From Aminobacter niigataensis (GTDB taxonomy: Bacteria > Pseudomonadota > Alphaproteobacteria > Rhizobiales > Rhizobiaceae), in the NCBI RefSeq assembly GCF_014200015.1, contig NZ_JACHOT010000001.1:1736001-1800000 (forward strand): 64,000 nt of DNA, in the 5' to 3' direction. The notes below the pieces were generated by a model. That model had not been told where the DNA came from and did not search any database. It was given only the letters and a program-made list of their open reading frames with translations. Within the stretch, counting starts at the first letter, position 1; the number at the start of each line of letters is the position of its first letter. Below, piece after piece: positions 38,046 to 47,386 of the stretch. The position numbers and the translations under genes are program-made.

Positions 38046-38277
38046 CTGTCTTGCCATCTTGCCCGGCAAAGCTGCCACGGGCGTTCAACTGTCGTGATCT
38101 GGAAAAGGCGCCCTACGGCGCGCACGCAAAGTCGTCCCGGACTTGCGGACGCGTCAAAGCGTCCGGAAGGCCGGGCCCATAATTCGTATCGAAGTCGCGA
38201 AGATAGGCGCGAGAAATCTCATGGCCGCGCTTTTAGCGGAGGCGCGACGCGGAATAAAGCGTCTAATTCGCCCGAAT

Positions 38278-39084
38278 TCAAAGGTTGAAGTCGAAGCGGT
38301 AGCTGGTCGAGACGCCAACCGTCAGCTGATCGCGCGAACCACGCTCCTTGACGATGGTCGAATCTGCCGCCGGCCCCATCAGTCGCGAATACTCGGTGAA
38401 CAGGCTGGCGGTTATGTTGTCGGTCGCCTTCCAGGTGATCGCGCCGCCGACGCCCGCCGACTTCATGCCGCTGCCCGGATCATACTGGCTGATGCCTGAT
38501 GCCACCGCTTCTTGCGCGCTGACCCCGTAGTAGGTGTCGAAATAGTCGTCAGTGGCAAAAGAAACGCGCGGCCCGCCGGAAACACGGATCGTCGGCGTCA
38601 CATCGTGGAAGGCATCGACAGCAACGTCGGCGACAATGCCGCTATGAGCGCGGATGCCGTGGCGCACTTCGGCCCGGGCACGCACCCAGTCGGTCGGATA
38701 GAACTCGAAGAAGCCGCCGACTTCGCCGCCCCAGCGAACATCGTGGAGCCCCTGGAGCTCGTCCTCGGCATCGCGGCCGAAGATGATCTTGCCGTTGAGA
38801 CCGGCACGCACGCCGCCGCCGTCGATCAAGGCCAGGGAAATATTGTCATTGCGCGAGGAAAAGCGCGTCTCGCTGCCAGCCTTGCCGAGCGAGATGATCG
38901 GCTGGGCGGAGAACATGTATTTCTTGGAGCCTTCGAAGCTGGGCGCGACCATGCCAGTGGCGCCGAGCGTCAGGTACCAGTCGCCGGAAAGGAAGCCGAA
39001 AGCGCCCTCGCCGGCCATCGCCGGTCCATTGACCAAGGCAAGAACGGAAACCGCTGCCGAAATACGACCGATAGACCTCATCAC
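38278..39084 (-). CDS. MipA/OmpV-family outer membrane protein
   Basis: This 268-residue beta-barrel protein has a signal peptide cleaved near AMAG (residues 23-25). Alternating hydrophobic strands with GG turns and a last strand DQLTVGVSTSYRFDFNL are typical. MipA scaffolds murein enzymes in E. coli, and OmpV-like proteins act as adhesins or porins elsewhere; the role here is open. The gene is 232 bases downstream of the ileS start and divergent from hdeD. Confidence 0.87.
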   Translation of the reverse strand: MMRSIGRISAAVSVLALVNGPAMAGEGAFGFLSGDWYLTLGATGMVAPSFEGSKKYMFSAQPIISLGKAGSETRFSSRNDNISLALIDGGGVRAGLNGKIIFGRDAEDELQGLHDVRWGGEVGGFFEFYPTDWVRARAEVRHGIRAHSGIVADVAVDAFHDVTPTIRVSGGPRVSFATDDYFDTYYGVSAQEAVASGISQYDPGSGMKSAGVGGAITWKATDNITASLFTEYSRLMGPAADSTIVKERGSRDQLTVGVSTSYRFDFNL

Positions 39085-39294
39085 AACCCCGCGTACGCTA
39101 CGAAACCAATCGCCAGGAACAATCGGTGTGACGCCAACAACGTAAAATTTGAATTAAGTTCGTTCGTTCGCACTGACGTTTATTTCCCTCCCAGGTTGCC
39201 CGCCACTGGACCGACTCGGTTGCCAAGACTAGCCTCCGAAACCGGCACGACGCCACCGTTGTTGAAAATTGTTCAATTCAAGGAGACGGGATCG

Positions 39295-39858
39295 ATGGCA
39301 ACTTCCGATCAAATGCCCCAGGGCAACCTCGCCGAAATGCGCTCGAAATGGGGCTGGTTCGTCGCGCTTGGCGTGCTCGTGCTGGCGCTCGGCATCATTG
39401 CGGCCGGCAACCTTCTGGTCGCCACCGTAGTGTCGGTATTCTTCGTCGGATCGCTGATGATCGTGGCGGGCGTGATCGAGATCATCCACGCGTTCGGCGT
39501 GAAGAGCTGGGGCAGCTTCTTCTGGTGGCTGCTTGGCGGCGTCCTCTATGTCGTCGCCGGCTGGCTCGCCTTCGTCAACCCGGTGCTGACCTCGGCCATC
39601 CTGACACTGCTGCTTGCCGCCAGCCTCGTCGCCTCGGGACTGATGCGAATCTGGATGGGCATCAAGGGCAAGTCGGCTCTGGCCAGTTGGGGCTGGATCG
39701 TCGCAGCCGGTGTCGTCACCGTGCTGGCAGGCCTTGTCATCGCCGCAGGCTGGCCGGTCAACAGCCTCATCATCCTCGGCATCTTCCTGGCCGTCGACCT
39801 GATGTTCCAGGGAATCACCTACATCGCCTTCGGCCTGGGGCTGAGGAAAGGCGCCTAG
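39295..39858 (+). CDS. HdeD-family membrane protein
   Basis: This 187-residue protein has six predicted membrane helices arranged as repeated pairs (LGVLVLALGIIAAG, LLLAASLVASGLMR). HdeD of E. coli protects at high cell density in acid; function here is inferred only. An AAGGAGAC ribosome site precedes ATG 39295. The 210-base divergent gap to the OmpV gene holds its promoter. The stop overlaps the ribF end by four bases. Confidence 0.88.
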   Translation: MATSDQMPQGNLAEMRSKWGWFVALGVLVLALGIIAAGNLLVATVVSVFFVGSLMIVAGVIEIIHAFGVKSWGSFFWWLLGGVLYVVAGWLAFVNPVLTSAILTLLLAASLVASGLMRIWMGIKGKSALASWGWIVAAGVVTVLAGLVIAAGWPVNSLIILGIFLAVDLMFQGITYIAFGLGLRKGA

Positions 39859-40838
39859 AAGGCGATCGCCCGATCAAGCTCCGAGAGAGGGCGCACGCCG
39901 GAGAGCAGCGCCCTCGCCTCGGCTTCGTCGCGCTTCATCTGGACAACCAGTGCGTCGAGGCCTTCGAATTTCACCTCGCCCCTGAGGTAGCCGAAGAACG
40001 ACACCGAGGCGATCTCACCATAGAGATCGCCGGTGAAGTCGAAGACAAAGGTTTCCAGCAGCGGCGCGCCATGGTCATCGACAGTCGGGCGGCGGCCGAA
40101 GCTGGCAACGCCGTCATGTAGCGTGCCATCGGCACAGCGGAAGCGAACGGCATAGATGCCTTCCTTGAGCCCGGCCTCGGACGACAGCCGCATGTTGGCT
40201 GTCGGAAATCCCAGCGTGCGGCCCAATTTCGCGCCGCCCACGACCTCGGCCTCGACCGTGTAGCGATAGCCGAGCAAGCCGGCCGCCTCCGCCGCCTCGC
40301 CTTCGGCCAGCAGTTCGCGGATACGGCTTGACGATATGATCTCGGTGCCCTCGTCGCGAAAGGCGTCGACCAGCGTCACCCCAAAACCGTGGCGTTCGCC
40401 CGCTGCCATCAGGAAGGCCGGGCCGCCCTGGCGGTTCTTGCCGAAGTGGAAATCGAAGCCGGTCACCGCGTGGCTGATACCAAGCTGCTGCTCCAGTATG
40501 GCGATGACGAAGTCCTCGGCGGAGAGGCCGGAAAATTCGCGCGTGAAAGGCCGCTCGATGACCCCGGCGAAGCCAAGCGCCTCGATCAGCCGCGCCTTGA
40601 CATGCGGCGGCGTCAGCACGAACAGCGGCACATCAGGCCGGAAGACCTTTCGCGGGTGCGGTTCGAAAGTCAGCACCAGTGCCGGCACGCCGCGCTGGCG
40701 CGCCTCTTCCAGCGCGCGTTCCAGCACCGCCTGGTGGCCGCGATGGATGCCGTCGAAATTGCCTATGGCAACGACGCCGCCGCGCAGCCAATCCGGCACT
40801 GCTTCCTCACCTGACACGCGAAGAAAGGCCTGTTCCAT
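39855..40838 (-). CDS. ribF: Bifunctional riboflavin kinase/FAD synthetase
   Basis: This 327-residue enzyme makes FMN and then FAD. The N-terminal adenylyltransferase domain has GNFDGIHRGH and ISSSRIRELL; the C-terminal kinase domain has GRTLGFPTANM and the strand ETFVFDFTGDLYG. It lies eight bases downstream of the HAD gene in one operon. Confidence 0.96.
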   Translation of the reverse strand: MEQAFLRVSGEEAVPDWLRGGVVAIGNFDGIHRGHQAVLERALEEARQRGVPALVLTFEPHPRKVFRPDVPLFVLTPPHVKARLIEALGFAGVIERPFTREFSGLSAEDFVIAILEQQLGISHAVTGFDFHFGKNRQGGPAFLMAAGERHGFGVTLVDAFRDEGTEIISSSRIRELLAEGEAAEAAGLLGYRYTVEAEVVGGAKLGRTLGFPTANMRLSSEAGLKEGIYAVRFRCADGTLHDGVASFGRRPTVDDHGAPLLETFVFDFTGDLYGEIASVSFFGYLRGEVKFEGLDALVVQMKRDEAEARALLSGVRPLSELDRAIAF

Positions 40839-40846
40839 CGTTTCGC

Positions 40847-41707
40847 CTACCGAAGCCTTGGAATGGTGGCCACCGGTGCGTAACCATGCTTGTCGAGAAA
40901 CGCTGCAAGCTTGTCGGCATCGGGTGCCAGTGGATCGCCATAGTCGCGGGCGTGAATGCCGCCCGAGACATAAAGAACGTCGACGCCGTTGTCGGCGGCA
41001 CCCTTGACGTCGGTGAACATGCCGTCGCCGATGGCAAGCGCTTCGGATGCCTTGACCTCGCGGCCGAGTACTTCGCCGGCAGCGGCGAGTGCCGCCTCAT
41101 AGATCGGCCGGTGCGGCTTGCCCGAAACCAGCGTACGACCGCCAAGCTGGCCATAGTCACGCGCCAGCGCTCCAGCGCACCAGATCAGTTCGTGACCACG
41201 CTCGACCACGATATCAGGGTTGGCGCAGATGAACGGCAGGTTGCGGGCCCGCAGGCGCCGCAGCATCTCGGCATAGTCGTCGGGCGTTTCGGTCTCGTCG
41301 TCGAAAAGCCCGGTGCAGACCACGACGGACGCCTCGAACTCCTCGACCAGATCGACATCGAGACCGTCATAGATCGGGAAGTCGCGCTCAGGCCCGATAT
41401 GGAAGACGCGGCGCGGCCCGGAGCTGATCAGGTCGCGCGTCACGTCACCCGAGGTGACGACGCGATCCCAAGCGGAAGTCGGCACGCCGAGGTTCGCCAG
41501 TTGTACGATGACACCGTCGCGCGGGCGCGGTGCGTTGGTGATGAGCACGACGGCCACACCCTTCGCGCGTGCCGCCTCAAGCGCTGCCGCTGCTTCCGGG
41601 AAAGCGTGCACACCATTGTGGATGACGCCCCAGACGTCGCACAGCAGGGCCGAGTAGCGGCCCGTGAGGGCTTCGAGCGACGCGATTGATTGCGGCAAAC
41701 CCGCCAT
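40847..41707 (-). CDS. TIGR01459-family HAD hydrolase
   Basis: This 286-residue NagD-like HAD phosphatase has motif I as CDVWGVIHNG, motif II in LITNAPR, the lysine in SGKPHRPIY and motif III GDGMFTDVKGA. The family clusters with ribF in Rhizobiales, so a flavin nucleotide phosphatase role is attractive but unproven. ATG 41707 is preceded by AAGGA. Confidence 0.9.
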   Translation of the reverse strand: MAGLPQSIASLEALTGRYSALLCDVWGVIHNGVHAFPEAAAALEAARAKGVAVVLITNAPRPRDGVIVQLANLGVPTSAWDRVVTSGDVTRDLISSGPRRVFHIGPERDFPIYDGLDVDLVEEFEASVVVCTGLFDDETETPDDYAEMLRRLRARNLPFICANPDIVVERGHELIWCAGALARDYGQLGGRTLVSGKPHRPIYEAALAAAGEVLGREVKASEALAIGDGMFTDVKGAADNGVDVLYVSGGIHARDYGDPLAPDADKLAAFLDKHGYAPVATIPRLR

Positions 41708-41885
41708 TGTCTGTCCTTCGATCGTTCCCAAAGGGGGAGTTTTGGCCGAGCGGCCAGGAAGCCCGGAATTATCCGAACCAGCCCTGCCTGTCACCAGCTT
41801 TCGCGGCATGACGTCCCAACACCGACGAAACCGCAGTTCGCCCGCAGGCACATTGGTTATCGCTTTACTAAGCAATCACTCATAT

Positions 41886-41903
41886 TTCTCGCGATTTCGA
41901 GAA
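41886..41903. promoter_or_regulatory. Inverted repeat upstream of the tadG-like gene
   Basis: TTCTCG (41886-41891) and CGAGAA (41898-41903) form a perfect repeat with a six-base spacer, within an AT-richer stretch 59 bases before the tadG-like start. It may be an operator for that gene. No regulator is nearby. Confidence 0.35.
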
Positions 41904-41961
41904 CCGCAAATTTAAGGATTTCATGAGATCGTCCCTAGGTTGAGCTTGGGGAAGCAATCCA

Positions 41962-43929
41962 ATGATCCGCAAATTCCTGAAGGATACGCGCGGCAGCTAT
42001 GCCATTCTGACGGTCGCAGCGATGGTGCCGATCATGGGCGCGCTGGCGCTTGCCATCGATTACGCGGAAGTGTCGCGACAGCGCGAGGTGGTGCGCAACG
42101 CACTCGATGCTGCCGGCATGGCGGTTGCGCGGCGAATTCTCGATGGCAAGCCGGGCGAACAGCCGACGGACGACCAATTGAAGGCTTATGCCACCGATTT
42201 CTTCAACAACAATCTCGGCTCGGTCAAACCTGCCAACGCCCCGCTGAAGGTGACGCTTCCGAACGCCGAATTCGGCGGCGGAACCTTGGAAATGGAGTCC
42301 ACGCTCAAATATGAGCCATATTTCCTGCCTGCTGCAGCCGCGCTGATAGGCAAGTCCAGCAGTGACATTGACCTGAACTTTGTCGTCCGATCGGGCATCC
42401 GCCTGAAGAACACGCTGGAAGTAGCTCTGGTGCTCGATAACTCGGGATCGATGAGCTACCTCGGATCTGGCACCGGCCAGAAACGCATCGACTTGCTGAA
42501 AAACGCATCCAAGCAGCTTGTCGACACTCTGGCTATGCAAGCCCTGCAGATGAAACAGATCGACAAGCCGGTTCAATTTGGGCTTGTGCCCTTTGCGGCC
42601 TCGGTCAATGTCAGCCCCACCAATGCGAACCAGTCATGGATGGATGTCGACGGAATCTCGCCGGTCCATCACGAGAATTTCGACTGGTCTACATTGAACG
42701 CATCAAACAAGTACGCCGAAAAGACGGGCGATGTCTGGTACAAGCGGGGCAACGGCTGGGGTGAAACAGAGGACACCCCGCTGACACGGTTTTCGCTTTA
42801 CATGGACACCGAGAAAGTCGTGGCGCGCGAGTTCGTCGAGACCAGCCGCGAATGGGTCTGCGTGAAGAAGAAAAACGGCAAATGCCAGACATATGACTGG
42901 AAGATCGAGGGATACAACGTCGATATTCCCGGGCCTTTCGCGACCTGGCAAGGCTGTGTCGAGGCGCGGCCAGCCCCCTACAACAACAACGATGTCACTC
43001 CCAGCACGAGCAATGCTGCGACACTCTTCGTGCCGATGTTCGCGACCGACGAGCCTGGCGACAATTGGGCAACCGAGACGGACAGCACCCCAGACGACCG
43101 CAACGCGGTCAACAATTGGTGGAACGATGGCATCGAGGGTTCCGACACACTGACCAACAATCGCTCCCGTCAAAAGAACATGACGAAGTACTTCGATATT
43201 CGTCCCTTCGATGCCGACCCTCCCAAGAAGGGCAACGGGCCAAATTACTCCTGCACGACAAACCCGATCACCCCGTTGCGGGATGTCAGCAAGGCGGACG
43301 AGAAGCAGCAGATCAAGGCCGCGATCGACGAGATGACGCCAAGCGGCAACACCAACGTGCCTGAAGGCACTGCTTGGGGCTGGCGTGTTGTCTCGAGCGG
43401 AGCCCCCTTCACCGAAGGCAGGGCGGACGGTGAGAGGGGAAATGACAAGGTCGTCATCGTGCTCACCGACGGCGCCAATACCTATGGCGACCTTGGAAGT
43501 GCCGATCCTGCCGGCAACAAATCGACATATGCGGCATATGGCTACACGGGCAAGGGCTACAATGGCAGCGGCACCAGCCGCATCTTCATGGACACCAGTT
43601 CCGCTGTCGGCAAGTCCACCTACACCAGCGAGAACTACCAAGCCGCGATGGACGAGCAGATGCAGCAGGTCTGCACCAAAGCCAAGGGAACAAGTGCCCG
43701 CAATGACCAAGGCGAAGGCAACGACAGCATTATCGTCATGACCGTCTCCCTGGATCTCACCGAAGCCAAGAGCGATGAGAAGAAGGCTATCGCCGCTCTC
43801 AAGAATTGTGCGTCCTATTCCCGCACGACGGTTGGGAAGAAGCTGTATTGGAATGCCACCGGCGACACCCTGATGCAGGTCTTCAAGGAAATCGCGGACG
43901 AGCTGTCCAACCTGCGCATCGTCAGCTGA
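41962..43929 (+). CDS. TadG-like pilus assembly protein with von Willebrand A domain
   Basis: This 655-residue protein has one N-terminal membrane segment in a TadE/TadG-like start (FLKDTRGSYAILTVAAMVPIMGALALAIDYAEV), then an extracytoplasmic VWA domain with MIDAS residues DNSGSMS near 158 and a large insert before VIVLTDGANTYG. Such proteins help Flp/Tad pili or surface adhesion. No other tad or flp gene is in the window, so it is an orphan. A strong terminator follows. Confidence 0.87.
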   Translation: MIRKFLKDTRGSYAILTVAAMVPIMGALALAIDYAEVSRQREVVRNALDAAGMAVARRILDGKPGEQPTDDQLKAYATDFFNNNLGSVKPANAPLKVTLPNAEFGGGTLEMESTLKYEPYFLPAAAALIGKSSSDIDLNFVVRSGIRLKNTLEVALVLDNSGSMSYLGSGTGQKRIDLLKNASKQLVDTLAMQALQMKQIDKPVQFGLVPFAASVNVSPTNANQSWMDVDGISPVHHENFDWSTLNASNKYAEKTGDVWYKRGNGWGETEDTPLTRFSLYMDTEKVVAREFVETSREWVCVKKKNGKCQTYDWKIEGYNVDIPGPFATWQGCVEARPAPYNNNDVTPSTSNAATLFVPMFATDEPGDNWATETDSTPDDRNAVNNWWNDGIEGSDTLTNNRSRQKNMTKYFDIRPFDADPPKKGNGPNYSCTTNPITPLRDVSKADEKQQIKAAIDEMTPSGNTNVPEGTAWGWRVVSSGAPFTEGRADGERGNDKVVIVLTDGANTYGDLGSADPAGNKSTYAAYGYTGKGYNGSGTSRIFMDTSSAVGKSTYTSENYQAAMDEQMQQVCTKAKGTSARNDQGEGNDSIIVMTVSLDLTEAKSDEKKAIAALKNCASYSRTTVGKKLYWNATGDTLMQVFKEIADELSNLRIVS

Positions 43930-43950
43930 CGCAGACTGTCACCGACGGAC

Positions 43951-43985
43951 AAAAGGCGCCCTCCCTCGCGGACGGGCGCCTTTTT
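43951..43985. terminator. Bidirectional terminator between tadG-like and emrB-like genes
   Basis: AAAAGGCGCCC (43951-43961) pairs with GGGCGCCTTTT (43974-43984), flanked by A and T runs. It ends transcripts from the tadG-like gene and, in the other direction, the emrB-like gene. Confidence 0.85.
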
Positions 43986-43989
43986 CATG

Positions 43990-45528
43990 TCAGTCCATAT
44001 GTGCAGCCGGTGCACCGGCGGCGGCCTGCGCCTTCGGCTTGCGTAGCAGCAACGCCAGGGGGATGGCGCAGAGCGAGACGATCATCATCAGCTTGAAATC
44101 GTCGATGTAGGAAATCATCAGCGACTGGATGTTGACTAGGCCGTCGACCTGCGACAAGGCGGCCGGGTTGCCGGCGGCAGCGCCCGGCGACAGCGCCATC
44201 AGGTTGGGGTTGAAGAGCGTGATGTTGGCCGACAGCTCGGCGTGGTTGATCTGAACGTTACGCGTCAACAGCACCGTGACAATCGAGATGCCGATCGAGG
44301 AGCCGATGTTGCGGACGAGGCTGAACAGGCTCGCGGCATCGGTCCGATGTCGCGGCTCCAGCGTCGCGAATGCCACCGTCGACAACGGCACGAACACCAG
44401 GCCCAGCCCAAGCCCCTGGATCACGCCGGTCGAGACGATCAGGAAGGCATCCATCTGCGGCGTGAAACCGGTCATGTAATAGAGCGAGATCGCCGTCAGC
44501 AGCAGGCCCGCGACAACCAGGTAGCGGTTGTCGACCAGCCGTACCAGCCGCCCGACGAGCAGCATCGCGACCATCGTACCGACGCCGCGCGGCGCCATGA
44601 CCAGGCCGGTGGTGATGGTGGGATAGCCATAGATGCGCGTCAGCATCGGCGGCAAAAGCGCCAGGCTGGCGAGCAGGATGACACCAATGACAAAGATGAA
44701 CACCAGCCCGGTCACGAAATTGCGGTCGGTGAATATCTTGGGGTCGAGGAACGTATTCTTGGACGTCGCCATGTGCACGGCGAAGACCCAGAAACCGGTG
44801 ATGGCGAGCCCAAGCTCGATCCATATCTCGACAGCCGAGAACCAGTCGACTTCGCCGCCACGGTCGAGCATGAGCTGGAACGCGCCAACGCCGAGCGACA
44901 GCATGGCGAAGCCGAAGAAATCGAAACCGCGCAGGCGTTTGACCACTGCCGGCAGATAGGCGGCCGAGCCCATGAAGGCGACGATGCCCACCGGCAGGTT
45001 GATGAAGAACACCCAGCGCCAGTTGAAGCTCTCGGTCAGCCAGCCGCCAAGCGTCGGGCCGATGATCGGGCCGACCATGATGCCGGCGCCCCACATGGCC
45101 ATTGCCTGGCCGTGGCGTTCCTTGGGGTTGATGTCGAGCAGGAAGGTCTGGCTGAGCGGCACGATCGCCGCGCCGAACACGCCCTGCAGGACGCGGAACA
45201 GCACCATCGACTCCAGGCTCCAGGCTACGCCGCAGAGCATCGACATGATGGTGAAGCCGACCACCGAAACGAGGAACAGTTCCTTGCGGCCGAAGCGATC
45301 CGACATCCAGCCGGTCAGCGGCGTCATGATGGCGGCGGCGACGATGTAGGACGTCAGCACCCAGTTGATCGTGTCCTGGGAGGCGCCGAGGTCGCCGACC
45401 ATCGAGGGCAGCGCGACGTTGGCGATGGTGGTGTCGAGCACCTGCATCACCGTCGCAAGCATGATGGCGACGGTGATCAATCCGCGATGCGGCACATCGG
45501 TGAGAGACTTTGCGGCTGCCTGGCTCAT
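43990..45528 (-). CDS. DHA2-family MFS drug efflux permease (EmrB-like)
   Basis: This 512-residue inner membrane protein has 14 predicted helices and the MFS motif A (GWMSDRFGRKELFL) and DHA2 motif (VMQVLDTTIANVALP). It should export hydrophobic drugs by proton exchange together with the HlyD-type partner encoded just upstream. It is the last gene of a marR-emrA-emrB unit, and a hairpin lies in the 113-base gap before it. Confidence 0.94.
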   Translation of the reverse strand: MSQAAAKSLTDVPHRGLITVAIMLATVMQVLDTTIANVALPSMVGDLGASQDTINWVLTSYIVAAAIMTPLTGWMSDRFGRKELFLVSVVGFTIMSMLCGVAWSLESMVLFRVLQGVFGAAIVPLSQTFLLDINPKERHGQAMAMWGAGIMVGPIIGPTLGGWLTESFNWRWVFFINLPVGIVAFMGSAAYLPAVVKRLRGFDFFGFAMLSLGVGAFQLMLDRGGEVDWFSAVEIWIELGLAITGFWVFAVHMATSKNTFLDPKIFTDRNFVTGLVFIFVIGVILLASLALLPPMLTRIYGYPTITTGLVMAPRGVGTMVAMLLVGRLVRLVDNRYLVVAGLLLTAISLYYMTGFTPQMDAFLIVSTGVIQGLGLGLVFVPLSTVAFATLEPRHRTDAASLFSLVRNIGSSIGISIVTVLLTRNVQINHAELSANITLFNPNLMALSPGAAAGNPAALSQVDGLVNIQSLMISYIDDFKLMMIVSLCAIPLALLLRKPKAQAAAGAPAAHMD

Positions 45529-45582
45529 TCGACCAACCTTTGGGACCTTGTGGTCGTCAAGCGGCGACCGGAAAACCGGAGG

Positions 45583-45605
45583 GCCGGCCGCATATGGCGG
45601 CCGGC
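45583..45605 (-). other. Hairpin between emrA-like and emrB-like genes
   Basis: GCCGGCCGC (45583-45591) and GCGGCCGGC (45597-45605) form a 9-bp stem with loop ATATG in the intercistronic gap. No T run follows on the minus strand, so it may stabilise the upstream message or attenuate rather than end transcription. Confidence 0.4.
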
Positions 45606-45641
45606 TCGATCCTGGACTTTATGCGCACCCTTGGTGGGGTG

Positions 45642-46778
45642 TTATTCCGCTGCCACCGCGTGGCCGAAGATGCTGCCAAAGCCGCGCGAGACACCGGTGT
45701 CGATCGACACGGTTGCGCTCATGCCCGTGCGCATGGCCAGCCCGCCGTCGGCGGTATCGACCTTGACGCGCACCGGAATGCGCTGGGTCACCTTGACCCA
45801 GTTGCCGGTGGCGTTCTGTGCCGGCAGCAGCGAGAATTCCGCGCCGGTGCCCGCGCCGATCGCCTCGACCGTGCCCCGGAAGGTACGGTCCGGATAGGTG
45901 TCGAGCACGATCTCCGCCTCCTGGCCCGGCTTGATATGGGTCAGCTGCGTTTCCTTGAAATTGGCCTCTACCCAGGTGTCGCCGGTCTCGACCAGGCTGA
46001 ACAGTGCGGTTCCGGCGCCGACATACTGGCCGATCTTGAAGGATGCTGCCTGCGAGACCACGCCATCCGCGGGAGCACGCACCGTCGTCTGGGCCAGATC
46101 GAAAGCTGCCTTGTCGCGTGCTGCCAGCGACGACAGCACCGTGGGATGCTGGTCGGCCTCGATGTCCGGGTTGCCGCCGAGCGCCGCCTTGGCGCTGACG
46201 ATGCCCTGCACGGCAGCGCTGTGCTGTTCCTGGGCCTTGTCGAGGTCCATGCGGGCCTCGTCCAGGGACGACTTGGTGTTCACGCCCTTGGTGACGAGCC
46301 CGTTGCTGCGATCGAACTGCGCCTGGGCGTAATCGAGACCGCTGGCCGCTACACGCTCCTGTGCCACGGCCTGGCTATAGCCGGCACGAAGCTGCTCGAC
46401 ATTGAGCCGTGCAGCCGCAAGTGCGGCATCGGCCTGGGCCAGCGCGATCCGGTAAGGCTCGGGATCGACCTGGAACAGCTCGTCGCCAGCCTTCACGGCA
46501 GTATTGTCGGCGACGTCGACCTTGACGATCCGACCGGCCGCCTCCGAGGCAATGTTCACCCTGGCCTGGCGCAGATTGGCGTTTTCGGTTTCCTGATAGC
46601 GGCCGCCGGTCACCCAGAAATAGCCGCCACCGACCACCAAGGCCAATGGCAGTGCAGCCATCAGCATCAAGCGTCCACGCTTCTTCGGCGCCGGTGCGGG
46701 CGCTGCCGGCGGAAGCTGGCTTGCCGCCGCGAGTTCGACCTTTGCGCTGTCTTCGTTCACTTTCGCCACCGCGTTCAT
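45642..46778 (-). CDS. HlyD-family membrane fusion protein (EmrA-like)
   Basis: This 378-residue periplasmic adaptor has one N-terminal membrane helix (LMLMAALPLALVVGGGYFWV), a coiled-coil hairpin (about 110-215) and lipoyl/barrel parts with TTVRAPADGVVSQ and DTWVEANFKETQL. It bridges the EmrB-like pump to an outer membrane channel that is not in this window. The ATG overlaps the marR stop by four bases; an earlier start at 46799 is less likely. Confidence 0.93.
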   Translation of the reverse strand: MNAVAKVNEDSAKVELAAASQLPPAAPAPAPKKRGRLMLMAALPLALVVGGGYFWVTGGRYQETENANLRQARVNIASEAAGRIVKVDVADNTAVKAGDELFQVDPEPYRIALAQADAALAAARLNVEQLRAGYSQAVAQERVAASGLDYAQAQFDRSNGLVTKGVNTKSSLDEARMDLDKAQEQHSAAVQGIVSAKAALGGNPDIEADQHPTVLSSLAARDKAAFDLAQTTVRAPADGVVSQAASFKIGQYVGAGTALFSLVETGDTWVEANFKETQLTHIKPGQEAEIVLDTYPDRTFRGTVEAIGAGTGAEFSLLPAQNATGNWVKVTQRIPVRVKVDTADGGLAMRTGMSATVSIDTGVSRGFGSIFGHAVAAE

Positions 46779-47245
46779 TTCGTCTTCTCTCTCAAACAAT
46801 TCGCATCGGCGGGTTCGCCCGCGGAAAGGTTGTCGACTATGGTACGCAAGGCATGGACCGTGGCGAGGCGCTCTTCGTCGGAAAGTCCGCTCAGCGCTCG
46901 CTCGTAGACCTCACCCGCAACGGCCTTGACCTTGGAAAAGGCCTCAAGTGCCCTTTCGGTAGGGAAAATCATGCGCACACGCCTATCGGAGGCGCCTTGC
47001 CGGCGCTCGATCCAGCCGCCCGCCTCCATGCGGTCCAGCAGCCGCGACACGCTGATCGGCTCGATTTCGAGAAGTTCGGCAAGGCGCGCCTGCGCCACAC
47101 CCTCATCCTTGACCAGCCTGACGAGCAGTCGCCATTGCGCTGCCGACAGCCCGAACTCACTGCCGCGCTGCTCGAAATTGCGCCGTATCAGGCGCGCCGC
47201 GTCATGGATGAGGAAACCCAGCCTTTCGGTACCGTCATTTTTCAT
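46775..47245 (-). CDS. MarR-family repressor of the efflux operon
   Basis: This protein of about 156 residues has a winged helix-turn-helix (QARLAELLEIEPISVSRLLDRMEAGGWIERR). By position it is the EmrR/MprA analogue, controlling the two pump genes and itself and probably released by the pump's substrates. ATG 47245 is preferred because a TATAAT box ends only 12 bases upstream of it; ATG 47254 is three codons earlier. Overlaps emrA by four bases. Confidence 0.9.
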   Translation of the reverse strand: MKNDGTERLGFLIHDAARLIRRNFEQRGSEFGLSAAQWRLLVRLVKDEGVAQARLAELLEIEPISVSRLLDRMEAGGWIERRQGASDRRVRMIFPTERALEAFSKVKAVAGEVYERALSGLSDEERLATVHALRTIVDNLSAGEPADANCLREKTK

Positions 47246-47256
47246 GAGCGGCATAT

Positions 47257-47272
47257 ATTATAAGCATGCTTA
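47257..47272 (-). promoter_or_regulatory. Promoter -10 box and palindromic MarR operator
   Basis: TAAGCATGCTTA (47261-47272) is a perfect 12-bp palindrome. On the minus strand it runs directly into TATAAT (47257-47262), so a bound MarR dimer would cover the -10 region of the operon promoter. No convincing -35 box was found. Confidence 0.6.
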
Positions 47273-47386
47273 CCATTCAAGGACTAATGTTACGCCTGGC
47301 ATAGGCGCCCGCGCGACGATTAGGCCCCTGTTAATCACGGCCGCACATCGTTTACGAAAAGGACCACACGCCACGGGACCGATTGC

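Noticed and set aside
38146..38165. Hairpin (CGGACGC/GCGTCCG) about 100 bases upstream of ileS as a T-box leader
   Set aside because: T-box leaders are not known in alphaproteobacteria, and no specifier loop or T-box sequence is visible.
34968..38288. A 1106-codon open frame opposite ileS
   Set aside because: High-GC codon bias leaves the antisense frame open; the protein has no recognisable domain, while ileS on the other strand is complete.
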